35,301 bases of DNA, taken from assembly GCA_037447335.1 (NCBI GenBank), contig JBBIGV010000030.1:1-35301 (forward strand), given 5' to 3'. This DNA is from JBBIGV01 sp037447335 (GTDB taxonomy: Bacteria; Bacteroidota; Ignavibacteria; Ignavibacteriales; Ignavibacteriaceae). Positions 25,951-34,070 of this stretch are shown here, one piece after another. The notes beneath the pieces are model-generated. The model did no database searches and was not told the DNA's origin. It worked only from the letters and a program-made list of their open reading frames with translations. Position 1 is the stretch's first letter; every line of letters begins with the position of its first letter. The translations under genes were made by a program, and so were the position numbers.

Positions 25951-26925
25951 ATGATCATAGTAACCGGCGGCGCCGGATTTATAGGAAGCGCGATTGTCTG
26001 GCGGCTTAACAGCCTGGGCAAGGATAACATTATCATAGTTGATGAGCTTGGTAAGGAAGAAAAGTGGAAAAACCTTGTCGGGCTTCGTTTCAGCGATTTT
26101 CTTCATAAAGATGATTTCATTGAGATGGTCGTTGATGACGAGCTGCCATTTGATACAGAAGCAATCATTCATATGGGGGCAAATTCATCAACCACCGAAA
26201 AGGATGCAGACTTTCTCTTCTCGAACAACTACGAGTACACAAAAGAGCTTGCACACTATGCACTTAATAATAATGCCCGGTTTATTTATGCCTCATCGGC
26301 GGCTACTTATGGTGATGGCTCACTTGGTTTTAAGGATGATGATTCGTTAACAATGAAACTCAGACCTTTGAATATGTACGGTTACTCAAAAAGCATGTTT
26401 GATATTTATTCCATAAAGCATGGACTGTCAGATAAAATTGTCGGGCTGAAATATTTTAATGTTTATGGACCTAACGAATATCACAAAGGAGATATGCGAA
26501 GCGTTGTGCACAAGGCATTTGAACAGATAAGGGATACGGGAAAAGTCAAACTCTTTAAATCCCGGCATCCGGACTACAAAGACGGCGAGCAGAAACGTGA
26601 TTTTATTTATGTTAGAGATGCCGTTGATATGACTCTGTACTTTCTTGAAAGGCAGAGCATTAACGGAATTTTTAATGTTGGAACCGGCAATGCACGCACC
26701 TGGATAGATCTGGTAACTGCATTATTCAAGGCAATGGAAAAAGAAGTTAATATAGAGTTTATTGATCTTCCGAAACATCTTGCAGAGAAGTATCAGTACT
26801 TCACCGAGGCTGACCTGAATAAAATAAAAAAAGCCGGCTACACAAATTCTCCAATGTCGCTTGAGGATGGGGTAACCGACTATGTGAAAAATTACCTGTT
26901 AAAGAACAAATATTTCGGACTTTAA
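25951..26925 (+). CDS. hldD: ADP-L-glycero-D-manno-heptose 6-epimerase
   Basis: A 324-residue extended short-chain dehydrogenase. The NAD(P)-binding motif is VTGGAGFIGS (residues 4-13), and the catalytic YGYSKSMFD carries the Y-xxx-K pair. NSSTTEKDADFLFSNNYEYTKEL and FNVYGPNEYHKGDMRSV without other family markers point to HldD/RfaD, which makes ADP-L-glycero-D-manno-heptose for lipopolysaccharide inner core. No other heptose genes are adjacent. The last 30 bases around the stop are repeated exactly 69 bp downstream. Confidence 0.9.
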   Translation: MIIVTGGAGFIGSAIVWRLNSLGKDNIIIVDELGKEEKWKNLVGLRFSDFLHKDDFIEMVVDDELPFDTEAIIHMGANSSTTEKDADFLFSNNYEYTKELAHYALNNNARFIYASSAATYGDGSLGFKDDDSLTMKLRPLNMYGYSKSMFDIYSIKHGLSDKIVGLKYFNVYGPNEYHKGDMRSVVHKAFEQIRDTGKVKLFKSRHPDYKDGEQKRDFIYVRDAVDMTLYFLERQSINGIFNVGTGNARTWIDLVTALFKAMEKEVNIEFIDLPKHLAEKYQYFTEADLNKIKKAGYTNSPMSLEDGVTDYVKNYLLKNKYFGL

Positions 26926-26996
26926 CATTTTTGTTTTGCAGATGTTTCAACCAATGCAGCTATAACGTTAAAGAACAAATATTTCGGACTTTAACA
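26898..26996 (+). repeat. 30-bp direct repeat of the hldD 3' end, 39 bp apart
   Basis: Two identical 30-bp copies, 26898-26927 and 26967-26996, run from GTTAAAGAAC to GACTTTAACA. The first holds the last nine codons and stop of hldD; the second lies in non-coding DNA just before the acidic-protein gene. The 39-bp spacer resembles neither neighbour. Repeat length and period (69 bp) equal those of the repeat at 28442-28540. Confidence 0.95.
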
Positions 26997-27000
26997 GGGA

Positions 27001-27318
27001 TTAAAACTCGTCTTCATCGTCATCGTCTAACAAGTCGTCATCATCATCATCAAAATCAAATTCTTCCTCATAAAAGTCTTCTTCATCCGGTTCATCTTTC
27101 ATAACATCATCGTCTTCATCATCCACCAAATCATCATCATTGTCATCGAAGTCGTCTTCATCATCATAGTCATCATCGTCGTCATCACCGGCAGTGAGAT
27201 AGATTTCAAGCATTTCAATGGTTTCATCGCCGGTTACAGGGATACCAAGCTCAAGACATTCTTCTAAAAGTTCTTCTCTTGATTTTACGGTATCGGGTGC
27301 ACTTACTTTTTCGAACAT
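27001..27318 (-). CDS. Small protein with Asp/Glu-rich tail and SAP/HeH-like N-terminus
   Basis: 105 residues. Residues 1-43 (with KSREELLEECLELGIPV and ETIEMLEIYL) are predicted as two helices with an intervening loop, resembling a SAP, LEM or helix-extension-helix nucleic-acid-binding motif. Residues 44-105 are almost entirely Asp and Glu, with a few aromatics. AAAGGAG lies ahead of the ATG, so it is well translated. The acidic tail recalls RNA polymerase delta or DNA-mimic proteins, but there is no sequence match to either. Function unknown. Confidence 0.75.
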   Translation of the reverse strand: MFEKVSAPDTVKSREELLEECLELGIPVTGDETIEMLEIYLTAGDDDDDDYDDEDDFDDNDDDLVDDEDDDVMKDEPDEEDFYEEEFDFDDDDDDLLDDDDEDEF

Positions 27319-27540
27319 CTAAGCGTTCTCCTTTGTGAATAAATTTTTACTTCTTTGTTGTAAATATAAACTCTCTAAAAATATCTGGTTGAAATATTTA
27401 TAAAAAAAATTTAAAAGGACAAATTATTTTATAGTTATATTTGGAAGAAATTTTTACTTTGAAATTAAATAAAACTGGCTTCAACTGTTTAGTTAAACTT
27501 AAACCCGCAGAATGAAACTGTCAATATAATTGTAAAGAAT

Positions 27541-28005
27541 ATGAAACTTGCTACCCTTTGCTATGTGAAGAATAAAAAGAACAATTCCACACTAATGATC
27601 TCCAGGAATAAAAAACAAAACGATTACCACGAGGGGAAGTGGAACGGACTTGGCGGTAAGTTTGATAAAGGCGAATCACCTGAAGAATGTGCTATCAGAG
27701 AAATTGAAGAAGAAAGCGGATTGAAAGTTAAATCTGTAACTATGAAAGGCTTTATAACTTTTCCGCTGTTTGACGGTAAAGATGATTGGTATGTGTTTTT
27801 ATTTACAGCAGATGATTATGAAGGCGAACTTATTGATTCTCCGGAAGGTGAGTTAAAATGGATACCTAACGAAAAACTTACAGAAATAAATTTATGGGAA
27901 GGGGATAAAATTTTTATTCCATGGTTGTTCGATAATAAGTTCTTCAGCGCAAAGTTTAACTACAAGGACGGAAAATTTATCAATTATAGTGTGCAATTTT
28001 ATTGA
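27541..28005 (+). CDS. Nudix hydrolase, MutT/8-oxo-dGTP diphosphatase-like
   Basis: A 154-residue Nudix protein. The Nudix box is complete (GGKFDKGESPEE, then REIEEESGL), giving the metal-binding REXXEE core. FITFPLFDGKDDWYVFLFTADDYEGE and the following PEGELKWIP resemble the MTH1/8-oxo-dGTP diphosphatase subgroup. Its job is probably cleaning the nucleotide pool, but other nucleoside diphosphate substrates are possible. It stands alone, with 222 bases of non-coding DNA upstream shared with the divergent acidic-protein gene. Confidence 0.88.
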   Translation: MKLATLCYVKNKKNNSTLMISRNKKQNDYHEGKWNGLGGKFDKGESPEECAIREIEEESGLKVKSVTMKGFITFPLFDGKDDWYVFLFTADDYEGELIDSPEGELKWIPNEKLTEINLWEGDKIFIPWLFDNKFFSAKFNYKDGKFINYSVQFY

Positions 28006-28082
28006 GTGTGATAGTTAATATTTTTTTATACGCTGCCTGATTTTGAAAAAGATTTATTAAAAACTATTAAAAACGGATAAAA

Positions 28083-28499
28083 ATGAAAAAAGTAACAGGC
28101 ATAGGCGGAATATTTTTTAAATGTAAAGATCCCCGCAAAATGAAGGAGTGGTATAAAGCTAATCTGGGTTTGGATACCGACCAATACGGAACAAACTTTG
28201 AGTGGCGGCAAGGCGCCGATCCATCTAAAAAAGGTTTTACACAATGGAGTCCCTTTTCCGGCACTACAAAATATTTCGAGCCTTCCTCCAAAGACTTTAT
28301 GATCAACTACAGAGTTGAAAACCTTGAACAGCTTCTTGAAGAGCTTAAGAATAATGGCGTAACAATACTTGATGATATTGAAGTGCATGAATACGGAAAA
28401 TTTGTTCATATCCTTGATACAGAAGGCAACAAAATTGAACTGTGGGAACCGGATGATACAGAATATGATAAAAATAATTGCTCAAAATATCAAATTTGA
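28083..28499 (+). CDS. VOC-superfamily (glyoxalase-like) protein with altered C-terminus
   Basis: A 138-residue single VOC domain pair: VTGIGGIFFKCKDPRKMKEWY at the first strand and helix, and HILDTEGNKIELWEP at the end, where the Glu in IELWEP is the usual metal ligand. The last nine residues (KNNCSKYQI without an obvious fold) come from inserted sequence: the 30 bp encoding WEPDDTEYD are repeated at 28511-28540, where the continuation reads KLVEGRTK and stop. That is probably the original end. The paralogue at 28675 shares over half of its residues by eye. Substrate unknown. Confidence 0.85.
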   Translation: MKKVTGIGGIFFKCKDPRKMKEWYKANLGLDTDQYGTNFEWRQGADPSKKGFTQWSPFSGTTKYFEPSSKDFMINYRVENLEQLLEELKNNGVTILDDIEVHEYGKFVHILDTEGNKIELWEPDDTEYDKNNCSKYQI

Positions 28500-28540
28500 A
28501 TACAGATGGCGTGGGAACCGGATGATACAGAATATGATAA
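28442..28540 (+). repeat. 30-bp direct repeat of the VOC gene 3' end, 39 bp apart
   Basis: Two identical 30-bp copies, 28442-28471 and 28511-28540, run from GTGGGAACCG to AATATGATAA. The first lies inside the VOC gene; the second continues in the same frame to a likely ancestral end at 28565. The 39-bp spacer brings in an early stop. Repeat, spacer and period (30, 39, 69) equal those at the hldD locus, although the sequences are unrelated. Confidence 0.95.
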
Positions 28541-28674
28541 GCTTGTTGAGGGAAGAACAAAGTGAATAACCGTCTGCCACACATAATGATTTGAATACTA
28601 ATAAGCGCGGTAAATTGTATTCAGTCATTCTGTTGTTTGCGGACACTTTTTGAAATCTAACTGTGAGGATGAAA

Positions 28675-29178
28675 ATGTATAAACTCAAAATGATCCTGCC
28701 GCTTGTAATTCTTTTAACTTACTGCAGCAAAAACTTTGCTCAGGAAAAAAAGTTGGATGATACAATTCCAAAAGTTACCGGTATTGGAGGGATATTCTTT
28801 ATAAGTGATAACCCAAAAGAAATTAAGGAGTGGTACGGAAAAAATCTTGGGATCGAAATTGATGACTACGGATCCGTATTTGAATTCAGAAATGCGAACA
28901 GACCGGAAGAGATAAATTATCTCAGGTGGAGTCCCTTTCCGAAAGGAAGCAATTATCTATCGCCTTCCGAAAAAGAATTCATGATTAACTACCGCGTTCA
29001 GAATATTGAAGGGCTTGTTGATAAGCTCAGAGCAAATGGTGTTACAATCCTTGATGAGATCGCTGAATATGATTACGGAAAATTTGTCCATATAATTGAC
29101 CCGGAGGGAAATAAAATAGAACTATGGGAACCCGTTGACAGCATTCTGACTCAAATGGGTGGAAAGACAACCAAATAA
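28675..29178 (+). CDS. Exported VOC-superfamily protein, paralogue of the upstream gene
   Basis: A 167-residue protein. The ATG at 28675 has GAGG six bases upstream and begins a signal peptide (MYKLKMILPLVILLTYCSKNFAQ). The mature part repeats the VOC pattern of the gene at 28083: VTGIGGIFF, then KEWYGKNLGI and HIIDPEGNKIELWEP. The two are tandem paralogues, one cytoplasmic and one predicted periplasmic. The end (DSILTQMGGKTTK) is intact. Substrate unknown; glyoxalase activity is not implied by the fold alone. Confidence 0.85.
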   Translation: MYKLKMILPLVILLTYCSKNFAQEKKLDDTIPKVTGIGGIFFISDNPKEIKEWYGKNLGIEIDDYGSVFEFRNANRPEEINYLRWSPFPKGSNYLSPSEKEFMINYRVQNIEGLVDKLRANGVTILDEIAEYDYGKFVHIIDPEGNKIELWEPVDSILTQMGGKTTK

Positions 29179-29334
29179 TTGTAGAGGATCAGCTACTCAT
29201 ATTTTTCAACATAGATCTTCTATTCAATCTGTATGTTTGCCGGGGCAATTGCGTTTAATCATTTTGTACAGAAAATTCCGGATGCGAATGTTATCAGGAA
29301 AAGAAAGCACATATTTATAAACTTAAAATAGCAT

Positions 29335-30015
29335 ATGTCATTTTCATCCAAAGCGATAAGATATTTTTTAAGATTAAAATCTCCGGCTGAATTTCCCGGT
29401 GGAGTAAAAGTTCTTAATCCGTACGTACTCGCGGAAGTAAAGAAAGTCGTGAAGAATTTTTATAACACGTACTATAATGATTCAAATAAACGCATTTATA
29501 TGATCGGCATAAACCCGGGCAGATTTGGCGGAGGTTTAACCGGTATTGCTTTCACCGACCCGGTTGCTTTGCGCGTGTATTGCGGTATTAAAAATGAGCT
29601 TGGCGCTAAAGCTGAGCTTTCAAGTTTATTTGTTTATGAGATGATAAATGATTTTGGCGGCGTTGACAGGTTTTTCCCGAACGTATTTATGACCGCATTA
29701 TTTCCCCTTGCACTCTTAAGCAACGGAAAAAACTTTAATTATTATGACGATAAAAAATTGTTTGATATAATAAAACCGGAACTAATCAAATCACTTCAAT
29801 CACAAATTAAATTTGGTGCACTAAGTGATAAAGCGATAATACTCGGGAAAAAGAACGCAGATTATTTCAAAAGAATAAATGATGAGTTCAGATTCTTTGA
29901 AGATTTTACCGTGCTGGATCATCCCAGATATATAATGCAATACAAACTCAGGAAGAAAAATTATTATAAGCAGCTATACATCGAACAGATAAAAACCATC
30001 TTAATTTCAAACTAA
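29335..30015 (+). CDS. Uracil-DNA glycosylase-superfamily protein, SMUG2-like
   Basis: A 226-residue protein. GINPGRFGGGLTGIAFTDP (about residues 58-76) matches the first active-site motif of the SMUG branch of uracil-DNA glycosylases, and DHPRYIMQY near residues 195-204 matches the second, His-containing motif. This combination is typical of the SMUG2 family, which removes uracil or related lesions from DNA. It stands alone on this strand. Damage specificity cannot be told from sequence. Confidence 0.75.
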   Translation: MSFSSKAIRYFLRLKSPAEFPGGVKVLNPYVLAEVKKVVKNFYNTYYNDSNKRIYMIGINPGRFGGGLTGIAFTDPVALRVYCGIKNELGAKAELSSLFVYEMINDFGGVDRFFPNVFMTALFPLALLSNGKNFNYYDDKKLFDIIKPELIKSLQSQIKFGALSDKAIILGKKNADYFKRINDEFRFFEDFTVLDHPRYIMQYKLRKKNYYKQLYIEQIKTILISN

Positions 30016-30024
30016 AGTTTTATT

Positions 30025-30372
30025 ATGCCGGAAGTTTTTTTGCGACCTTTCTTTATAATTATGTTTTCAACAGGTATGCTGTTCATTTTTTCATAGTTGA
30101 TAATGCACCGTTTCCCCACAAAGAGAATAAATTTTTTCTACGGGTACAGAACTTTGCAATCAGTAAGATCCCAGCAGGCATGGAGATTTGCACAGCAGCT
30201 TGCAGCCGGAAAAATGTTTGCCGCCGGACTAACTTCGGCAATCCTGTCTTTGTCAATTCTCCCGATTCCACATTTTGATCCTTTTATAGAAGTAATGAGT
30301 GCGGGCGTTATTCTTCTTTTACTTATTGTGTGGATTAAAATTTCAATAGCTGTCACATTAAGAAAAAATTAA
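30025..30372 (+). pseudogene. SdpI/YhfL-like membrane protein with in-frame amber stop
   Basis: From the ATG at 30025 the frame encodes a hydrophobic segment (RPFFIIMFSTGMLFIFS), then TAG at 30094-30096, then in the same frame TKRINFFYGYRTLQSVRSQQAWRFAQQLAAG and two more membrane segments. The GYRT...S..AWRFA part is the hallmark of SdpI-family proteins, which normally have a membrane helix directly before it, as here. One base change would restore a 115-residue protein. Translation could also restart at the ATG at 30103, leaving a form without the first helix. Either a decayed gene or a sequence error. Confidence 0.65.
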
Positions 30373-30487
30373 CCGACATGGATAAAAAATAAACCGTTAT
30401 CAGAACATAAAGTTGATATGAAAAGCTTTTTCAATTGAATTCGTCAAAATATATTCATATGATGATATCGGAAATTGTGGAGGAAAA

Positions 30488-30970
30488 ATGCCCCGGAAAT
30501 ATTACATAGCGGTTGTGCTTTTAGTTGTTTTAACAACGGGTTGTCAATATACAAGTATAACCGGTGTTGATACTTCGGAAAAGGATGTTAAAGGTTTAAA
30601 AATATTTTCCGGCGTATTAGATTTTTATACCGATCCGGCATCAATTATCAGTGCAGAAATACAAAAAGATATTCTCGGTCTGACCGTGCGTTACGGCGGC
30701 GGGTGTAAAGATCATGATTTTGAATTATACTGGAACGGTATATTTATGGAAAGCGAGCCGCCGCAAGTTTTGCTTCAGCTCTCGCATAATGCAAACAACG
30801 ATCTCTGCAGAGCGCTTTTTACAGAGAAATTATTTTTTAATCTCTCACCAATTAAAGAACGATTCACAAAAACTGAAAGCCTGTCGTCGGTGCTTATTAT
30901 TGTAAACATATACGAACCGGATACTACAAACAACAAACGATATACTGTTCATTACAGATTTAAACCATAA
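30488..30970 (+). CDS. Hypothetical lipoprotein
   Basis: A 160-residue protein. Residues 1-19 are a lipoprotein signal with lipobox LTTGC (C19). The strong ribosome site GGAGG lies six bases before the ATG. The mature part is a mix of short strands, with VRYGGGCKDHDFELYW, FMESEPPQVLLQLSHN and a C-terminal YTVHYRF strand. I do not recognise the family. It lies 13 bases ahead of the erythromycin-esterase homologue and may share its promoter. Confidence 0.75.
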   Translation: MPRKYYIAVVLLVVLTTGCQYTSITGVDTSEKDVKGLKIFSGVLDFYTDPASIISAEIQKDILGLTVRYGGGCKDHDFELYWNGIFMESEPPQVLLQLSHNANNDLCRALFTEKLFFNLSPIKERFTKTESLSSVLIIVNIYEPDTTNNKRYTVHYRFKP

Positions 30971-30983
30971 TAAAAAGTTTGCT

Positions 30984-32306
30984 ATGAAAAATACATTTTA
31001 CTACCTGTTAATAATTCTATTCTCGGGGTGTCTCAATGCTCAAGAAAATAAAGAAGAACCAAATCTCATAGAACTAATTAATAAAAAATCCATTGAGTTG
31101 AATTCAGCAAACGATCTTAATGCTTTAATCGAAGCCGCCGGTTCAAAAAAACTTGTATTGCTTGGAGAATCAACACACGGCACATCAGAATATTACACAT
31201 GGAGAGCAGAAATAAGTAAAAGACTGATCAGTGAAAAAGATTTTTCTTTTATTGTTGTTGAGGGGGATTGGGCATCCACTTATAATCTTAATAATTATGT
31301 TAAAAACCTTCCGGGTTCAGGCAGCAGTGCGCATGAAGTGGTAAGTGCTTTTAACCGGTGGCCTGAATGGATGTGGGCTAATGAAGAAATAACAGAACTT
31401 GCCGAATGGATGAGGAAGTTTAACGATAATCTGCCGCTTGAAAAAAAAGTCGGGTTTTATGGAATGGATGTTTACGGACAGTGGGAAGCAATGGAAAAAC
31501 TCATAGCGTATGTTGAAGCGGAAATTCCCGATAAGTTTGATGATATAAAAGAAATGCTCGCTTGTTTTACTGCTTACGGTTACGATGAGTGGCAGTATGC
31601 ACGCGCAGTTTTTGAGGGCAGCGAGTCGTGTGAGGTTCACCTTAAAAGCATCATTGAAATTCTAAACGAACGGAGCGATGATCTTAAAATTGCAGACAAC
31701 AAGAGATACTTCAACGCAAAGCAAAATGCACTCGTACTAAAAAATGCTGAAGAATATTACAGGCTTGCTGTACGGGGCGGACCTGATTCATGGAACAGCC
31801 GCGTTTATCATATGAATTATACCGTGCAGCGTTTGCTTGATTATCATGGTGAAGATGCAAAAGGAATTGTGTGGGCGCATAATACACATATTGGCGATGC
31901 TGCCGCAACGTCAATGATTCAGCAGGATATGGTAAACATTGGTCATCTTACACGACAGGAATTCGGGCGCGATAATGTTTTCCTGGTTGGCTTCAGCACC
32001 TATACCGGAACAGTTATTGCCGGAATTCAGTGGGGTGCACAAATGCAGGTAATGAATATTCCCGAAGGCCGCCCGGAAAGTTTTGAGCATATTTTTAATC
32101 AGGCTGATAAAAATTCTTTTTACATCATGTTTGATGAAAACGACCGGGGTAATGAAGAGTTCATGAAAGTCAGAGGGCATAGAGCAATCGGTGTAGTATT
32201 TAACCCCGCCCACGAAGCAAGAAACTATGTTCCTACTTTACTGCCCGAAAGATATGATGCATTTATTTTCTTCAAACAAACAAAACCCCTGCATCCTGTC
32301 AATTAA
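30984..32306 (+). CDS. Erythromycin esterase-family exported protein
   Basis: A 440-residue member of the erythromycin-esterase/succinoglycan-biosynthesis-regulator family (PF05139). The catalytic-type motif LLGESTHGTSEYY (residues 59-71) gives the conserved Glu and His; VVEGDWAS, NRWPEWMW, GFYGMDVYG and VWAHNTHIGD are further family blocks. The start carries a probable lipobox (LFSGC, C16), so it is likely a periplasmic or outer-membrane lipoprotein. Many family members do not act on macrolides, so resistance should not be assumed. Confidence 0.85.
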   Translation: MKNTFYYLLIILFSGCLNAQENKEEPNLIELINKKSIELNSANDLNALIEAAGSKKLVLLGESTHGTSEYYTWRAEISKRLISEKDFSFIVVEGDWASTYNLNNYVKNLPGSGSSAHEVVSAFNRWPEWMWANEEITELAEWMRKFNDNLPLEKKVGFYGMDVYGQWEAMEKLIAYVEAEIPDKFDDIKEMLACFTAYGYDEWQYARAVFEGSESCEVHLKSIIEILNERSDDLKIADNKRYFNAKQNALVLKNAEEYYRLAVRGGPDSWNSRVYHMNYTVQRLLDYHGEDAKGIVWAHNTHIGDAAATSMIQQDMVNIGHLTRQEFGRDNVFLVGFSTYTGTVIAGIQWGAQMQVMNIPEGRPESFEHIFNQADKNSFYIMFDENDRGNEEFMKVRGHRAIGVVFNPAHEARNYVPTLLPERYDAFIFFKQTKPLHPVN

Positions 32307-32366
32307 TTTACTATTTTCGCATTCGGATAAATCACCTTCAGATTAATAAAGATATTCTTTAATCCT

Positions 32367-33113
32367 ATGGAAGATAAACAGGATAAAAACATACCCGGTA
32401 TTTATAATTATTGCGACAGATGGTGCGAGAGATGTTCCTATTCTGATCGCTGCCTTGTTTTCGAAAAAGAAAATGAAAGAAAGATTGAACATATCCTTAA
32501 CGATGAAGACCCGAACGATCCGGAAGTTTTTCTGCAGGATATACATGACATATTTGCGGAAACCTTCGAGTTAATTGAAAAAGAGATGGGAGATATTAAC
32601 CTTGATGAGATAGAACATGAGGATCCCCCTGAACCGGATTTTGAAAACTATGAACTCCATCAGAAAGCCGAAGAATTTTCGGACTATTGCCATGCACTGA
32701 TTAAAAAGCTTTCATTTTATCTGAACATGCAGAAACAATCTGATGAAGAAGAACAGATTTCTGAACAGGATAAAACCATGTCTGCAGTAAAAGAGATGCT
32801 AAATGTTATTGGCTGGCACTCCCCGCAAATTTATGTTAAATCAAAACGGGTCATTTTTTCTTATGAGAAATATCTTGTAGAAAAAGATGAGGAGATGAAA
32901 GGCTTCGATATGGAAGATGCACAAATATCGGCTAAAATATTATACGTCGGTAATGAAAAATGTATTGCCGCACTTGAAGAATTAAAAACGCTTGACATCG
33001 GATTTGAAGACGAAGCTGAAGACGCTTTAATTATTAGCAGAGGAGTTCAATCTGCTGTATTAGAGTTGTTCCCCGACATCTCTTCTTTCAAAAGACCATA
33101 CTTTGACCGGTAG
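32367..33113 (+). CDS. Conserved hypothetical protein with N-terminal four-Cys cluster
   Basis: A 248-residue soluble, acidic protein. Residues 16-29 carry four cysteines in the spacing CX3CX2CX5C (C16, C20, C23, C29; CDRWCERCSYSDRC), which could bind zinc or an iron-sulfur cluster. The rest is helical and charged, with HQKAEEFSDYCHALIKKLSF and an ISRGVQSAVLELFPDI tail. I do not recognise the family. It stands alone, followed by a hairpin and a convergent gene. Confidence 0.75.
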   Translation: MEDKQDKNIPGIYNYCDRWCERCSYSDRCLVFEKENERKIEHILNDEDPNDPEVFLQDIHDIFAETFELIEKEMGDINLDEIEHEDPPEPDFENYELHQKAEEFSDYCHALIKKLSFYLNMQKQSDEEEQISEQDKTMSAVKEMLNVIGWHSPQIYVKSKRVIFSYEKYLVEKDEEMKGFDMEDAQISAKILYVGNEKCIAALEELKTLDIGFEDEAEDALIISRGVQSAVLELFPDISSFKRPYFDR

Positions 33114-33147
33114 CAATCTGACATCTTGCACAAAACACATTGATTTG

Positions 33148-33181
33148 TTCCATTGACAAATAAAATGAGTTGTTAATGGAA
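33148..33181. terminator. Hairpin between convergent genes, putative bidirectional terminator
   Basis: TTCCATTGACAA (33148-33159) pairs with TTGTTAATGGAA (33170-33181) over 12 bp including one G-T pair, with a 10-nt loop. It sits between the stop codons of two convergent genes. No T-run follows on either strand, so it is weaker than a classic intrinsic terminator. Confidence 0.5.
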
Positions 33182-33191
33182 TTAACAGTGC

Positions 33192-34070
33192 TTACACAGT
33201 TATTAAATCAAACGTTGTTCTGAATAAGTCTTCATACTCCATAATAAAATCATCTAATACTTCTTCAGAACGAAAGTTTAATAATTCAAGAATTGCCGGG
33301 TCAAGAGTTAATCCTTCGTCCCAGTAAAAAGAGCCTATGCCAAGTTTTTGGGTCATATAATCGGCAAGATGAATTACAGCACAAAAGAATTTATTATTTT
33401 CAGCATTGCCGGGATTATGATGATTATTCAACGCATAGCATAAGAGAGGAGGCAGATTCCACTTAGACGCAAGAAAAGCGCCTGCTTCCTGATGTGAAAT
33501 ACCAAGCACTTCCCGTTCCGATTCGATAATGATTTTATTTTCTACTCTAGATTTTTCTACTATCTGGTTAAAATCGCTTTTCATAAATTTATAAATGACC
33601 TGAATACCCACATCGTGTAAAACGCCCGCTGTAAAAGCATCACTGCTGAAATCAAACCCTAAATCTCCGGATATTGCTTTGGCTGCAGATCCTACAACCA
33701 TTGAATGTTTCCAGAAATCTCTAACGTCAAAATTTTTATCGGGCAAAAGCTGAAGAGATTCGGCTAATGATAAGGTAGTAACAATGTTTTTAACTTCGTT
33801 AAATCCCAGAATGAGGATTGCATAATCTATAGAAGAAATTTTCTGTTTCAAACCAAAAAGCGGGGAGTTTGCAACAGATAATAGCTTTGTTGTTAATCCC
33901 TGGTCTTTAATGATAACATCTGAGAGACGGTTTGCGGCAGTTCGGGGATCATCCAATAGTTTGGTTACATGGAATATCACTTTTGGAATTGAAGGAAGGT
34001 TTGTTATTTCGCCAAGCAATTGTTCTGTTTTTTTCTTTCTTAATTCGGAAGAATTGATGTCATTTTGCAT
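33192..34070 (-). CDS. HDOD-domain signalling protein
   Basis: A 292-residue protein from the ATG at 34070 (MQNDINSSELRKKK). The HDOD domain spans about residues 20-220: LPSIPKVIFHVTKLLDD, then ANSPLFGLKQKISSIDYAILILG and the HD-like ALNNHH; GVLHDVGIQ is the helix where true HD hydrolases carry the metal pair. HDOD proteins usually lack catalysis and act in signalling. A longer form from 34181, directly after the stop of the upstream gene, adds 37 residues not seen in the family. It is probably co-transcribed with the oxidoreductase. Confidence 0.85.
   Translation of the reverse strand: MQNDINSSELRKKKTEQLLGEITNLPSIPKVIFHVTKLLDDPRTAANRLSDVIIKDQGLTTKLLSVANSPLFGLKQKISSIDYAILILGFNEVKNIVTTLSLAESLQLLPDKNFDVRDFWKHSMVVGSAAKAISGDLGFDFSSDAFTAGVLHDVGIQVIYKFMKSDFNQIVEKSRVENKIIIESEREVLGISHQEAGAFLASKWNLPPLLCYALNNHHNPGNAENNKFFCAVIHLADYMTQKLGIGSFYWDEGLTLDPAILELLNFRSEEVLDDFIMEYEDLFRTTFDLITV

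Noticed and set aside
27010..27185. TCATCATC-type microsatellite
   Set aside because: It is the coding sequence of the Asp-rich tail on the - strand, with mixed codons, not a separate repeat element.
26898..28540. Repeat 30 / spacer 39 units as a small CRISPR array
   Set aside because: The sizes look CRISPR-like, but each locus has only two copies, the repeats differ between loci, and each repeat is simply the 3' end of the adjacent gene. No cas genes are present.
29233..29331. 32-codon open frame reading MFAGAIAFNHFVQKIPDA...
   Set aside because: It looks somewhat protein-like and could be a gene remnant, but it has no ribosome site or recognised family, so it is not listed as a gene.
30984..32306. 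Macrolide resistance gene
   Set aside because: The family includes many exported proteins with no known macrolide activity; nothing here (no mobile context, lipoprotein signal) points to resistance.
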